A stretch of 64,000 bases of DNA from Acinetobacter colistiniresistens (lineage in GTDB: Bacteria; Pseudomonadota; Gammaproteobacteria; Pseudomonadales; Moraxellaceae). Below, in pieces: positions 18,337-25,093 of this stretch (within the stretch, counting starts at the first letter, position 1; every line of letters starts with the position of its first letter). A program made the position numbers and the translations under genes. The stretch spans positions 3,410,001-3,474,000 of the forward strand of contig NZ_CP102099.1 of assembly GCF_024582815.1 (NCBI RefSeq), given 5' to 3'. The notes below the pieces were generated by a model. That model did no database searches and was not told the origin of the DNA. It saw only the letters and a list, made by a program, of their open reading frames with translations.

Positions 18337-18582
18337 ATGGCTTTTATTTTTAAAGAAATTCCCCATCGTACTGCCGCCCCCGTATTGGTGGATGAAGACA
18401 AATGTATTGCGGACAAGGGTTGTACCGTCTGTGTTGATGTTTGCCCGATGGACTTATTGGCGATTCATCCAATCAGCAACAAAGCCTACATGCAGTTTGA
18501 TGAATGTTGGTATTGCATGCCATGCGAAAAAGACTGCCCGACCGATGCCATTCAGGTCAACATTCCATATTTACTTAAATGA
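18337..18582 (+). CDS. Ferredoxin with two 4Fe-4S clusters (AprB/AsfB-like)
   Basis: An 81-residue protein. Two cysteine sets are visible: CIADKGCTVCVDVCPMD, and CWYCMPCEKDCPTDAI with the standard CxxCxxCxxxCP spacing. The first set has a widened first gap (CxxxxxCxxCxxxCP), as in AprB-type ferredoxins. It should pass electrons to or from the flavoprotein encoded just upstream. The downstream binding-protein gene starts 11 bases after its stop. Confidence 0.85.
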   Translation: MAFIFKEIPHRTAAPVLVDEDKCIADKGCTVCVDVCPMDLLAIHPISNKAYMQFDECWYCMPCEKDCPTDAIQVNIPYLLK

Positions 18583-18592
18583 GGGGAACAAC

Positions 18593-20002
18593 ATGAGACT
18601 CAACCACTTCGCCAAAAGCCTGATTCTGAGTAGTAGTTTGCTAACGATCTTTAGCTCGGCACATGCAGAAAAGATTCGGATTGCGATTGGTACCCAAGAT
18701 ACCACCATTAACTGTGCTACTGGCGGCTTGCTGATTCGCGAGTTAAATCTACTGCCTAAATATTTGCCCAAAACAGGTAAATATAAAGATGCCCAATACG
18801 ATATTGTCTGGAAAAACTTTACCTCTGGTGCACCATTGACCAGTGAAATGGTTGCAGGTCGTTTAGATATTGGCGCAATGGCAGATTTCCCAGCAGTCAA
18901 TAACAATGTCGCTTTTAAAAAGACAGGCAAAGAAAGTATTTTCCTGAGTGTGCTTTCTGGCAGTACCACGGGAAGTGGTAATGGCATTGTGGTTCCGCTG
19001 GATTCTGATGTGAATTCCATTCAGGATTTAAAAGGGAAAACCATTTCTGTTCCTTTCGCTTCAACCGCACATGGTCTTTTACTGCGTGCTGTTGCTGCAC
19101 AAGGTTGGGACCCGAAAAAGGATGTCAAAATTATTGCGCAAGCCCCTGAAGTGGCGGGTCCAGCACTCAAAAGCAATAAGATTGATGCACATGCTGACTT
19201 CGTCCCTTTTGCCGAATTATTCCCTTATCAAGGTTTTGCCCGCAAAATCTATGACGGTGCGCAGGCCAAAACCCCCACCTTTCATGGTTCTTTAGCCAGC
19301 AAAGCCTATGCTCAACAATATCCAGAAATTATTCAGGCCTATTTACGCGCGACGATTGAAGCCGATCAATTGATCCGTAAACAACCTGAAAAATACAGTG
19401 AACTGATCGCAGCTAAAACAGGGATTCCTGCAGAAGTGGTGTATTTATTTCATGGACCTCTCGGTGTACAAACTCGTGACCTGACCTGGAAACCTGAATA
19501 CAAACAAGCCACTCAAACTGCTGTCGATACCTTGAAATATCTGGGTCGTGATGATGTTGATATCAATGTCAGTCAGTTCATTGATGACCAATACATCAAA
19601 AAAGCCTTCCAGAGTGCAGGCTTGAATTATGCACAACAACTCAAAAATTACGCTCAATCCCCTCTGGTTGCCACAGATGCCCTGACGCAAAAACCAATTC
19701 AGAATTTTGATCGGGTCACACAGATTTGGGTGAAAGGTGAGGCCAAAGTACGTAGCTATGCCACCCCTGAAACGGCCTTTGCAGATTTAAATAAATTAAA
19801 GCAAAGCGGTAAAAACATCCGTGTGGTCTATAACCAAGATCGTCATTTAAGAATCAAATTACTGGCGAATCTGGCATGGTATGCCACCGATAAAAGCGGT
19901 CAGATCAGTGCCTTCTTACTGCGTGGTGATGCCAACAATTGGGCCAAAACACATGGCGGCAAAGTCTATGACTTTAATAATGCCCAAAAGTTGGTGAAGT
20001 GA
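18593..20002 (+). CDS. ABC transporter substrate-binding protein (SsuA/NMT1-like) with C-terminal extension
   Basis: 469 residues from the ATG at 18593, preceded by GAGGGG. The signal peptide MRLNHFAKSLILSSSLLTIF ends at a probable AHA/EK cleavage. The body is a type 2 periplasmic fold, with GRLDIGAMADFPAVNNNVAF and KTISVPFASTAHGLLLRAV as seen in sulfonate and nitrate binding proteins. It is about 130 residues longer than SsuA. The extra C-terminal part ends in GDANNWAKTHGGKVYDFNNA, which resembles the AxxHGGxVxxF segment of NosL-type metal-binding proteins (a weak similarity judged by eye). It may correspond to AsfC of Pseudomonas. An in-frame frame extending upstream overlaps the ferredoxin and is not used. 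Confidence 0.8.
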   Translation: MRLNHFAKSLILSSSLLTIFSSAHAEKIRIAIGTQDTTINCATGGLLIRELNLLPKYLPKTGKYKDAQYDIVWKNFTSGAPLTSEMVAGRLDIGAMADFPAVNNNVAFKKTGKESIFLSVLSGSTTGSGNGIVVPLDSDVNSIQDLKGKTISVPFASTAHGLLLRAVAAQGWDPKKDVKIIAQAPEVAGPALKSNKIDAHADFVPFAELFPYQGFARKIYDGAQAKTPTFHGSLASKAYAQQYPEIIQAYLRATIEADQLIRKQPEKYSELIAAKTGIPAEVVYLFHGPLGVQTRDLTWKPEYKQATQTAVDTLKYLGRDDVDINVSQFIDDQYIKKAFQSAGLNYAQQLKNYAQSPLVATDALTQKPIQNFDRVTQIWVKGEAKVRSYATPETAFADLNKLKQSGKNIRVVYNQDRHLRIKLLANLAWYATDKSGQISAFLLRGDANNWAKTHGGKVYDFNNAQKLVK

Positions 20003-20004
20003 AC

Positions 20005-20100
20005 AAATCCCTCCCAACCTCCCTTTAGAAAGGGAGGAGCCTCACGGAGCTTAGTCAGTCTTTAGACTCGTGAAAAGTCCCCTTTTAAAGGGGGGATTTT
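20005..20100. repeat. REP-like palindromic element inside the transporter operon
   Basis: A 96-base element. It opens with AAATCCCTCCC and closes with GGGGGGATTTT, so its ends are inverted. Inside are two hairpins: CCTCCCTTT/AAAGGGAGG (20018-20037) and CCCCTTTT/AAAGGGG (20079-20093). Elements with this AAATCCC...GGGATTT architecture are familiar from Acinetobacter intergenic regions. It separates the binding-protein gene from the permease gene in one transcription unit, where it could act in mRNA processing or partial termination. Confidence 0.7.
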
Positions 20101-20120
20101 GAGATTCAGGAGAAAACAAT

Positions 20121-20963
20121 ATGAATAGTTTAGCGGATACCCAACCGACTCAGTCTAAGGCAATCCGCCATGTGCTGAAATTTTCAAAAAGTCGTATCAT
20201 TTCATACAGCTTGAGTACTATGTCACTGGTGTTCAGTCTGGTATTTTGGCAACTGGCTTCACAGCATCATTTAAATTTAGGGCTAATCAATTTTTCCAAT
20301 GTACCTTCGCCACGAGAGGTGATTCAGTCTCTACTGGCTTTTGCCGAACTGGATACCGCACTTGCTCACGTAAAGGCCAGTATTGCTCGAGTTTTGATTG
20401 GTTTCTTACTCGCGTCAGTGATTGGGGTCATTGTAGGATTGTTGATTGGTTATTCCAAAACGCTAGCGGCCCTATTGATGCCACCTCTAGAAATCTTGCG
20501 CCCGATTCCTGCGGTGGCATGGATACCCTTGGCAATTTTGATGTTTCCATCATCAGAAGCTTCAATGATTTTCATTACCTTTTTAGGGGCGTTATTTCCA
20601 ATCTTGCTCAATACCATTCACGGCGTTGAGGCCGTTGATCAACGCCTCATTGCGTCCGCAAAAAGTCTAGGCGCAGGTCAGTTTGCCATTTTGCGAGAAG
20701 TGATTATTCCTGGATCTTTACCTAGTATCACCACTGGTCTTGCTATTGGTATGGGCACTTGCTGGTTCTGTCTGGTCACAGCTGAAATGATTTCCGGTCA
20801 GCTCGGTATCGGCTATTTCACTTGGGAATCCTTCACCTTACAAAACTATGCAGACATTATTGTTGGCATGCTCTTGATCGGTGCCTTAGGGATGTTCAGC
20901 AGTGCTTTTCTGCGCTATCTCGGTAAAAAACTTACCCCTTGGTATCAGTTAAGGAAGGCATAA
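20121..20963 (+). CDS. ABC transporter permease (SsuC/TauC-like)
   Basis: 280 residues, six predicted membrane helices, BPD_transp_1 family. The EAA coupling loop is around DQRLIASAKSLGAGQFAILR. PPLEILRPIPAVAWIPLAIL is typical of the sulfonate/nitrate permease branch. It lacks the TauC-specific segments seen in the other permease of this window, so the two transporters are distinct. Its start follows the palindromic element, and its stop is one base before the ATPase gene. Confidence 0.82.
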   Translation: MNSLADTQPTQSKAIRHVLKFSKSRIISYSLSTMSLVFSLVFWQLASQHHLNLGLINFSNVPSPREVIQSLLAFAELDTALAHVKASIARVLIGFLLASVIGVIVGLLIGYSKTLAALLMPPLEILRPIPAVAWIPLAILMFPSSEASMIFITFLGALFPILLNTIHGVEAVDQRLIASAKSLGAGQFAILREVIIPGSLPSITTGLAIGMGTCWFCLVTAEMISGQLGIGYFTWESFTLQNYADIIVGMLLIGALGMFSSAFLRYLGKKLTPWYQLRKA

Positions 20964-20964
20964 C

Positions 20965-21786
20965 ATGCATCACTACGGTCATATTCATTTAAACAATATC
21001 AATCTGCATCTGGGTCAGGATAAACAACGCTTTCAGGCACTGGATCATGTCTCTTTTGACGTTCAGGCAGGTGAATTTGTCTGTTTGCTGGGTCCTTCGG
21101 GTTGTGGTAAATCAACATTGCTTGGCGCACTGGCAGGCCATTTGCCGATTAGCTCGGGCACCATGTTACTGGATCAAAAAACTATTGAAAAACCCTCTTC
21201 CGATCGTGGTTTAGTATTTCAGCAGCACACGCTCTTTCCTTGGAAAAGTGTGCTAGAGAATGTGTGCTTTGGCTTAAAAATGAAAGGGATTTCCAAGGCC
21301 AAAAGACGAGAACAAGCAGTGCAAATGATTGAACTGGTCGGCTTAAAAGGCTTTGAACATAAGTATCCTGCCGAACTGTCTGGTGGTATGCAACAACGGG
21401 TTGAAATTGCACGCGTACTGATTAATCAGCCTCGAGTATTGCTCATGGACGAACCCTTTGGTGCATTGGATGCTCAAACACGTTTAAAGATGCAGGAACT
21501 ATTGCTTGAAATCTGGCAAAGCATTCAAACCTCGGTGCTGTTCATTACCCACGATATTGATGAAGCTTTATTTCTGGCAGATCGGGTCTTGATCATGAGC
21601 CATCGTCCGGGACGTATCATTGAAGAAATCAAACTGGATTTTGCACGTCCACGTCATGTTGATTTGGTCACTTCAAGCGAATTTACCCAAATTAAAAAAC
21701 ATTGCATTCAAGTATTAAAACAGGCCACTCAAGCTGAACTCAGCCGGTTAAATCCACTCGGTTTAAATCAGAAAGTCGCTATTTAG
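20965..21786 (+). CDS. ABC transporter ATP-binding protein (SsuB/TauB-like)
   Basis: 273 residues. Walker A is GPSGCGKSTLL, the Q-loop region is QQHTLFPWKSVLENVCFGLK, the signature is LSGGMQQRVEIARVL, Walker B is VLLMDEPFGALDA and the H-loop is ITHDIDEA. It should energise the permease encoded one base upstream and serve the binding protein of the same cluster. The family is sulfonate/nitrate/taurine type. Substrate specificity comes from the binding protein and is not known. Confidence 0.85.
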   Translation: MHHYGHIHLNNINLHLGQDKQRFQALDHVSFDVQAGEFVCLLGPSGCGKSTLLGALAGHLPISSGTMLLDQKTIEKPSSDRGLVFQQHTLFPWKSVLENVCFGLKMKGISKAKRREQAVQMIELVGLKGFEHKYPAELSGGMQQRVEIARVLINQPRVLLMDEPFGALDAQTRLKMQELLLEIWQSIQTSVLFITHDIDEALFLADRVLIMSHRPGRIIEEIKLDFARPRHVDLVTSSEFTQIKKHCIQVLKQATQAELSRLNPLGLNQKVAI

Positions 21787-21798
21787 GAACAATAAAAG

Positions 21799-22791
21799 AT
21801 GAGTCTAAATTACCCAGTCCTGACGGATATTGATGAGGATTATGCGGATTATCTCCTTCAACTGAATCAGCACGATGAAAATATCCGCTTTGTCGCAATT
21901 ATGAATATTGCCGATGAGGAACAAACCGAATTATTAAACTGGTTACAGCATGCTGTGTTACATGATCCTGCCAGCAAGGTACGTGAGTTGGCCGCCACCC
22001 GTTTAGAGGGTTGGGAGGATACAACATCTTTACATACTTTGGCCCAAGCCTTGAACGATCCACATGAAAATGTACGTATTGCAGCAGCGCAAAGCTTAAG
22101 TGAAATTAAACATGTCGAATCTGCTGATCATCTGGCAACATATTTGCAGCATCACGATGACTTTGTGATTGCTTCGATTTTGAGAGCAATTAGGGAGTTA
22201 CGGGCTGAACACTTATTTGAAGCTATCCTAGAGCATGTTCAGCATCGCAATGCCTTGGTCCGTAAAGAAGCAGTCAGTACATTGTGTTGGTTGCAGAAAC
22301 AGGAAGGCTTAGCAACCTTAGCACATATCGCACAGCATGATGTTGATACTGAAATCCGCCGTACCGCCACAGGTGGCTTGGCGGCAACTCAAGTTTCAAC
22401 ACCTGAAATTTTATCAGCTTTACACAGTTCTCTCACAGCCGAGGCATGGCAACTCAGGGTCGAAGCTGCTTTGACCATTGGAAAATTAAAAGTCCTTGAA
22501 TTAGAACAACCACTTTTGCAACAACTAGATGACCCTTATTGGCAAGTTCGCATTGCAGTTGCACGCAGTTTGGGTTTACTCAAATCCAAAGCGGCAATCG
22601 CCAAACTCCAAGAAAATTTCCAGCATGACATCAGTAACCTCCGTAAAGAAGTTGCGATTGCCTTGGGAGAAATTGGTGGGGAATCCGCTCAGCATATTTT
22701 ATTACAGCATGCCGAAGATCCTGACCCAGAAGTGCGTAAATCGATTCGGATTGGACTCGCTTTGATCAAGGAGAAACAATGTGTCAGTTGA
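21799..22791 (+). CDS. HEAT-repeat protein of the organosulfur cluster
   Basis: 330 residues made almost entirely of alpha-helical HEAT repeats of about 31 residues. Recurring motifs include HDPASKVRELAATRLEGW, NDPHENVRIAAAQSLSEI, DPYWQVRIAVARSLGLL and DPDPEVRKSIRIGLALI. There is no signal peptide, so it is a cytosolic scaffold or partner protein. HEAT proteins of this kind act as lyases (phycobilin), chaperones or docking platforms. Here it is translated between an ABC ATPase and a DUF971 protein, overlapping the latter by 11 bases. A role in assembling or docking the flavoprotein/ferredoxin pair is possible, but nothing in the sequence shows it. Confidence 0.75.
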   Translation: MSLNYPVLTDIDEDYADYLLQLNQHDENIRFVAIMNIADEEQTELLNWLQHAVLHDPASKVRELAATRLEGWEDTTSLHTLAQALNDPHENVRIAAAQSLSEIKHVESADHLATYLQHHDDFVIASILRAIRELRAEHLFEAILEHVQHRNALVRKEAVSTLCWLQKQEGLATLAHIAQHDVDTEIRRTATGGLAATQVSTPEILSALHSSLTAEAWQLRVEAALTIGKLKVLELEQPLLQQLDDPYWQVRIAVARSLGLLKSKAAIAKLQENFQHDISNLRKEVAIALGEIGGESAQHILLQHAEDPDPEVRKSIRIGLALIKEKQCVS

Positions 22792-23065
22792 ACCGTATCA
22801 GCTTAGAGTCGATATCGAACAGCAACGCCTTTTTCTCTCTTGGGCAGATGGTACAGAGAAGAATTTTAGTCACGCACAGCTCAGAGCCAGTTGTCCTTGT
22901 GGATTTTGTCGTTCTAATCGTCTGCGCCAAAAGCAAATCCCAAAGACAGATCATGTCTCTATTACAGCAATCTATTCTCAAGGTTATGGGATTCAAATCT
23001 GCTTTGATGATGGGCATGAACAAGGGATTTTCCCTTGGACTTTTTTAAAAGAACTGAGTCAATAA
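22781..23065 (+). CDS. DUF971 / gamma-butyrobetaine-hydroxylase-like N-terminal domain protein
   Basis: A 94-residue stand-alone DUF971 domain: VDIEQQRLFLSWADGTEKNF, then LRASCPCGFCRS, which holds a cysteine cluster able to bind zinc or an Fe-S unit, then YGIQICFDDGHEQGIFPWTF. The ending FxDGHxxGxFPWxxL is the domain hallmark. This domain appears at the N-terminus of gamma-butyrobetaine hydroxylases and as a small partner in Fe-S-related clusters. It overlaps the HEAT gene's 3' end by 11 bases, so the two are co-translated. Function unknown. Confidence 0.8.
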   Translation: MSVEPYQLRVDIEQQRLFLSWADGTEKNFSHAQLRASCPCGFCRSNRLRQKQIPKTDHVSITAIYSQGYGIQICFDDGHEQGIFPWTFLKELSQ

Positions 23066-23070
23066 AGAAT

Positions 23071-23114
23071 ATTCAAAATGATAAGCTCTATTATTAAAAC
23101 TAATCATTTTGAAT
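23071..23114. repeat. Perfect 12-bp inverted repeat after the DUF971 gene
   Basis: ATTCAAAATGAT at 23071-23082 pairs without mismatch with ATCATTTTGAAT at 23103-23114 across a 20-base loop. It starts five bases after the DUF971 stop. No T-run follows, so it may be a rho-independent-like structure without a tract, an mRNA 3' stabiliser, or a protein site. Confidence 0.55.
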
Positions 23115-23183
23115 TATGAGGCAAATAGAATAGATCATCTAAATTGTGATCTTCCCTATTTTATTGCAATCAAAATATAAAGT

Positions 23184-23214
23184 TCATCGAGTAGATCAAA
23201 ATGCCACTCGATGA
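23184..23214 (-). terminator. Probable terminator of dmeF
   Basis: TCATCGAGT and ACTCGATGA form a 9-bp stem with a 13-base loop, starting about ten bases after the dmeF stop. On the minus strand the stem is followed by a T-rich but interrupted tract (ACTTTATATTTTG), so efficiency is uncertain. Confidence 0.45.
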
Positions 23215-23223
23215 CGTTCTAAG

Positions 23224-24159
23224 TTAAATATGATGAATTTCGACTGAGGCATGCACAATTTCCTCATGAATCGCCAGCGCGGCTTTGACCTGATCAGGAT
23301 TAAGATCGGTCAATGTCGTTTCCAGACCAACAATACACGAGAACTTGCCTGTCCCCACTTTCCACACATGCAGATCGGTAATGTCAACCTGTGAAAACCC
23401 GGCAATCACCTCACGTATTTTCTCAACCACAGGATGACCCATTTCGGCATCCAGTAAGGTTTTACCGGTTTCCTGCATTAGCCTCCAAGACCATTTCGCC
23501 ACCAGCAATGCACCCACAGTTCCAAGCAAAGCATCGAGGAAATTCCAGCCGAAGTATTTGGCCGCAAATAAGGCAATAATGGCCAGAACAGAGGTTACCG
23601 CATCGGCAACCACATGCAGAAATGCAGCTTTTTGATTTAAATCATGATGGTCATGAGCATGATGATGTGCTTCATGATGCTGGCTATGCGAATGGTGATG
23701 GTGATCACCACCTTCATGTAATAGCCAAGCACAAATCAGATTGACCATCAGACCAATAATCGCAATTGGAATCGCCTCATTAAAATGAATGGTGACTGGA
23801 TTGAATAAGCGCTCCAGTGACTGAATCCCCATCAACAGCGCGACCACCATCAATAAAATCGCACTGCTATATCCCGCCAGAATTTCAATTTTCCATGTAC
23901 CAAAACTAAAGCGTTGATCCTGCGCATAATGTCGCGTCATACGATAGGCAAAATAAGCCAGTCCCAAGGCCAGCATATGCGAGCTCATATGCCAGCCATC
24001 GGCAAGTAAAGCCATCGAATTAAAAAACCAGCCACCCAGAATTTCCAAGACCATCATCACAGCGGTCAAAATGGTGGCAATTAAAATTCTTTTTTGAGCC
24101 AAGGGATTTCCTTGATCAAACTGATGAGAATGACGTCGTTCTAGGTTACTATGCTGCAT
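23224..24159 (-). CDS. dmeF: CDF-family Co(II)/Ni(II) efflux transporter
   Basis: 311 residues with six predicted membrane helices and a cytoplasmic C-terminal domain. The metal-site motif ALLADGWHMSSHML (Asp54, His57, His61) and the run RFSFGTWKIEILAGYSSAIL match DmeF-type transporters. LHVVADAVTS (His182, Asp186) forms the second half of the transport site. A histidine-rich cytoplasmic loop at about 149-172 contains GGDHHHHSHSQHHEAHHH. It exports divalent metal in exchange for protons. The divergent RcnR-type repressor, with Ni/Co-type ligands, supports cobalt/nickel over zinc, though CDF specificity by sequence is not absolute. Confidence 0.78.
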   Translation of the reverse strand: MQHSNLERRHSHQFDQGNPLAQKRILIATILTAVMMVLEILGGWFFNSMALLADGWHMSSHMLALGLAYFAYRMTRHYAQDQRFSFGTWKIEILAGYSSAILLMVVALLMGIQSLERLFNPVTIHFNEAIPIAIIGLMVNLICAWLLHEGGDHHHHSHSQHHEAHHHAHDHHDLNQKAAFLHVVADAVTSVLAIIALFAAKYFGWNFLDALLGTVGALLVAKWSWRLMQETGKTLLDAEMGHPVVEKIREVIAGFSQVDITDLHVWKVGTGKFSCIVGLETTLTDLNPDQVKAALAIHEEIVHASVEIHHI

Positions 24160-24175
24160 TTATTTTAGTCTTCCA

Positions 24176-24195
24176 ATATACTCCCCCTAGTATAT
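24176..24195. promoter_or_regulatory. RcnR/DmeR-type operator between dmeF and dmeR
   Basis: A perfect dyad ATATACT / AGTATAT flanks a C5T core. Read on the other strand, the centre is TACTAGGGGGAGTA, the TACT/AGTA arms with a G-tract that RcnR-class repressors recognise. It lies 17 bases from the dmeF ATG and 20 bases from the repressor ATG, so one bound tetramer could shut both promoters. Confidence 0.75.
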
Positions 24196-24214
24196 ATTTT
24201 TTAGGAAAAAAAGT

Positions 24215-24481
24215 ATGTCTCACCTCCATCAAGATAAGAAAATTTTAAATCGTCTTAAGCGGATTCAAGGACAGTTCGCAGCAGTCGAGAAATCAATCAC
24301 AAATCCTGAGAGTTCTTGCATAGAGGTTTTACAGCAGGTTGCAGCAGTCAAAGGTGCAGTGAATGGCTTAATGAATCAGTTGATTGAACAACACCTAAAA
24401 GAGCATGTATTAAAAGGGGCTGATCACGTCGAAGAGGAGGAAGTCGAAAAATTTTTCACCTTATTACAACGCTATCTATAA
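24215..24481 (+). CDS. dmeR: CsoR/RcnR-family metal-responsive repressor
   Basis: An 88-residue all-helical DUF156 protein. KILNRLKRIQGQFAAVEKSI is the DNA-binding first helix, and VLQQVAAVKGAVNGLMNQLI is the family core. Residues His3, Cys35, His60 and His64 coincide with the four Ni/Co ligands of E. coli RcnR. Formaldehyde sensors (FrmR) have glutamate at 64 and CsoR copper sensors use C-H-C. It should leave DNA when it binds Co or Ni and so derepress dmeF. AGGA lies eight bases before the ATG. Its 3' end overlaps modC's 3' end by six bases (convergent). Confidence 0.8.
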   Translation: MSHLHQDKKILNRLKRIQGQFAAVEKSITNPESSCIEVLQQVAAVKGAVNGLMNQLIEQHLKEHVLKGADHVEEEEVEKFFTLLQRYL

Positions 24482-25093
24482 ATACCAAATGGTGTTACTC
24501 AGTTGTTCTAGCTCGGAATGATCATGACTCACATACAACATTGGGATCTTGATTTCCTGTTTAACGCGTTGAAAAAAAGGAATGATCTCAGCTTTATGCG
24601 CGGTATCCAGTGCAGATAGCGGCTCATCTAAAAGCAGTAATTGTGGCGAGTATAATAATGCTCGTCCCAAAGCCACTCGCTGTTTTTCTCCCCCAGACAG
24701 CTTAATCGGCATACGTTCCAGCAAATGCCCCAATTTGAGTAACTCAACAATATAGTCCACTTCGAACTGACGTTGTTGTGGCGCAATATGCTTAAAACCA
24801 AACACTAAATTCTGTTTGACGTTTTTATGCGGAAACAATTGGGCATCCTGAAAGACAAGCCCTACCCGACGCTGTTGTGTAATTAAATTAATTTTTTGAG
24901 CGTGATCAAACCATGTCTGGTTCTGGATTTTGATCCATCCCGATTGTGGTCGGATTAAACCTGCAATACTGTGCAATATGGTGGTTTTTCCCGAACCTGA
25001 AGCCCCAAATAACCCAATCACAGAATGATCCGACTGAAAGCGTTGATCCAAAGAGAATTGTCCTTGTTGTAGCTGTATATAACAATCAATCAT
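24476..25093 (-). CDS. modC: Molybdate ABC transporter ATP-binding protein, short form
   Basis: 205 residues from the ATG at 25093, which overlaps the modB stop by four bases (ATGA). Walker A is GASGSGKTT (30-38), the signature is LSGGEKQRVALGRAL, Walker B is LLLLDEPLSALD and the H-loop is VSHDHSEL. E. coli ModC is about 350 residues, with a C-terminal MOP domain that binds molybdate and regulates transport. That domain is absent here, and the protein ends right after the ABC core. A longer frame starting upstream overlaps modB and is unlikely. Confidence 0.85.
   Translation of the reverse strand: MIDCYIQLQQGQFSLDQRFQSDHSVIGLFGASGSGKTTILHSIAGLIRPQSGWIKIQNQTWFDHAQKINLITQQRRVGLVFQDAQLFPHKNVKQNLVFGFKHIAPQQRQFEVDYIVELLKLGHLLERMPIKLSGGEKQRVALGRALLYSPQLLLLDEPLSALDTAHKAEIIPFFQRVKQEIKIPMLYVSHDHSELEQLSNTIWYL

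Noticed and set aside
16587..18582. Dissimilatory APS reductase (aprBA) of a sulfate-reducing or sulfur-oxidising pathway
   Set aside because: No sat, dsr, qmo or sox genes are present and the context is assimilatory; the pair fits AsfA/AsfB-like proteins better.
18392..18592. Longer N-terminus for the substrate-binding protein
   Set aside because: It overlaps almost the whole ferredoxin gene and would bury a clear signal peptide that begins at 18593 behind GAGGGG.
22779..23048. An alternative frame overlapping the DUF971 gene
   Set aside because: Same region in a shifted frame with no family match; the DUF971 frame carries the conserved CPCGFC and FPWTF motifs.
23640..23720. Low-complexity CATGATG-like repeats as a CRISPR or tandem-repeat locus
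   Set aside because: They encode the histidine-rich loop of DmeF in frame; spacing is irregular and there are no spacers.
24176..24195. The C-run palindrome as a terminator
   Set aside because: It lies between two divergent 5' ends and matches a metal-repressor operator; there is no T-run or transcript to end there.
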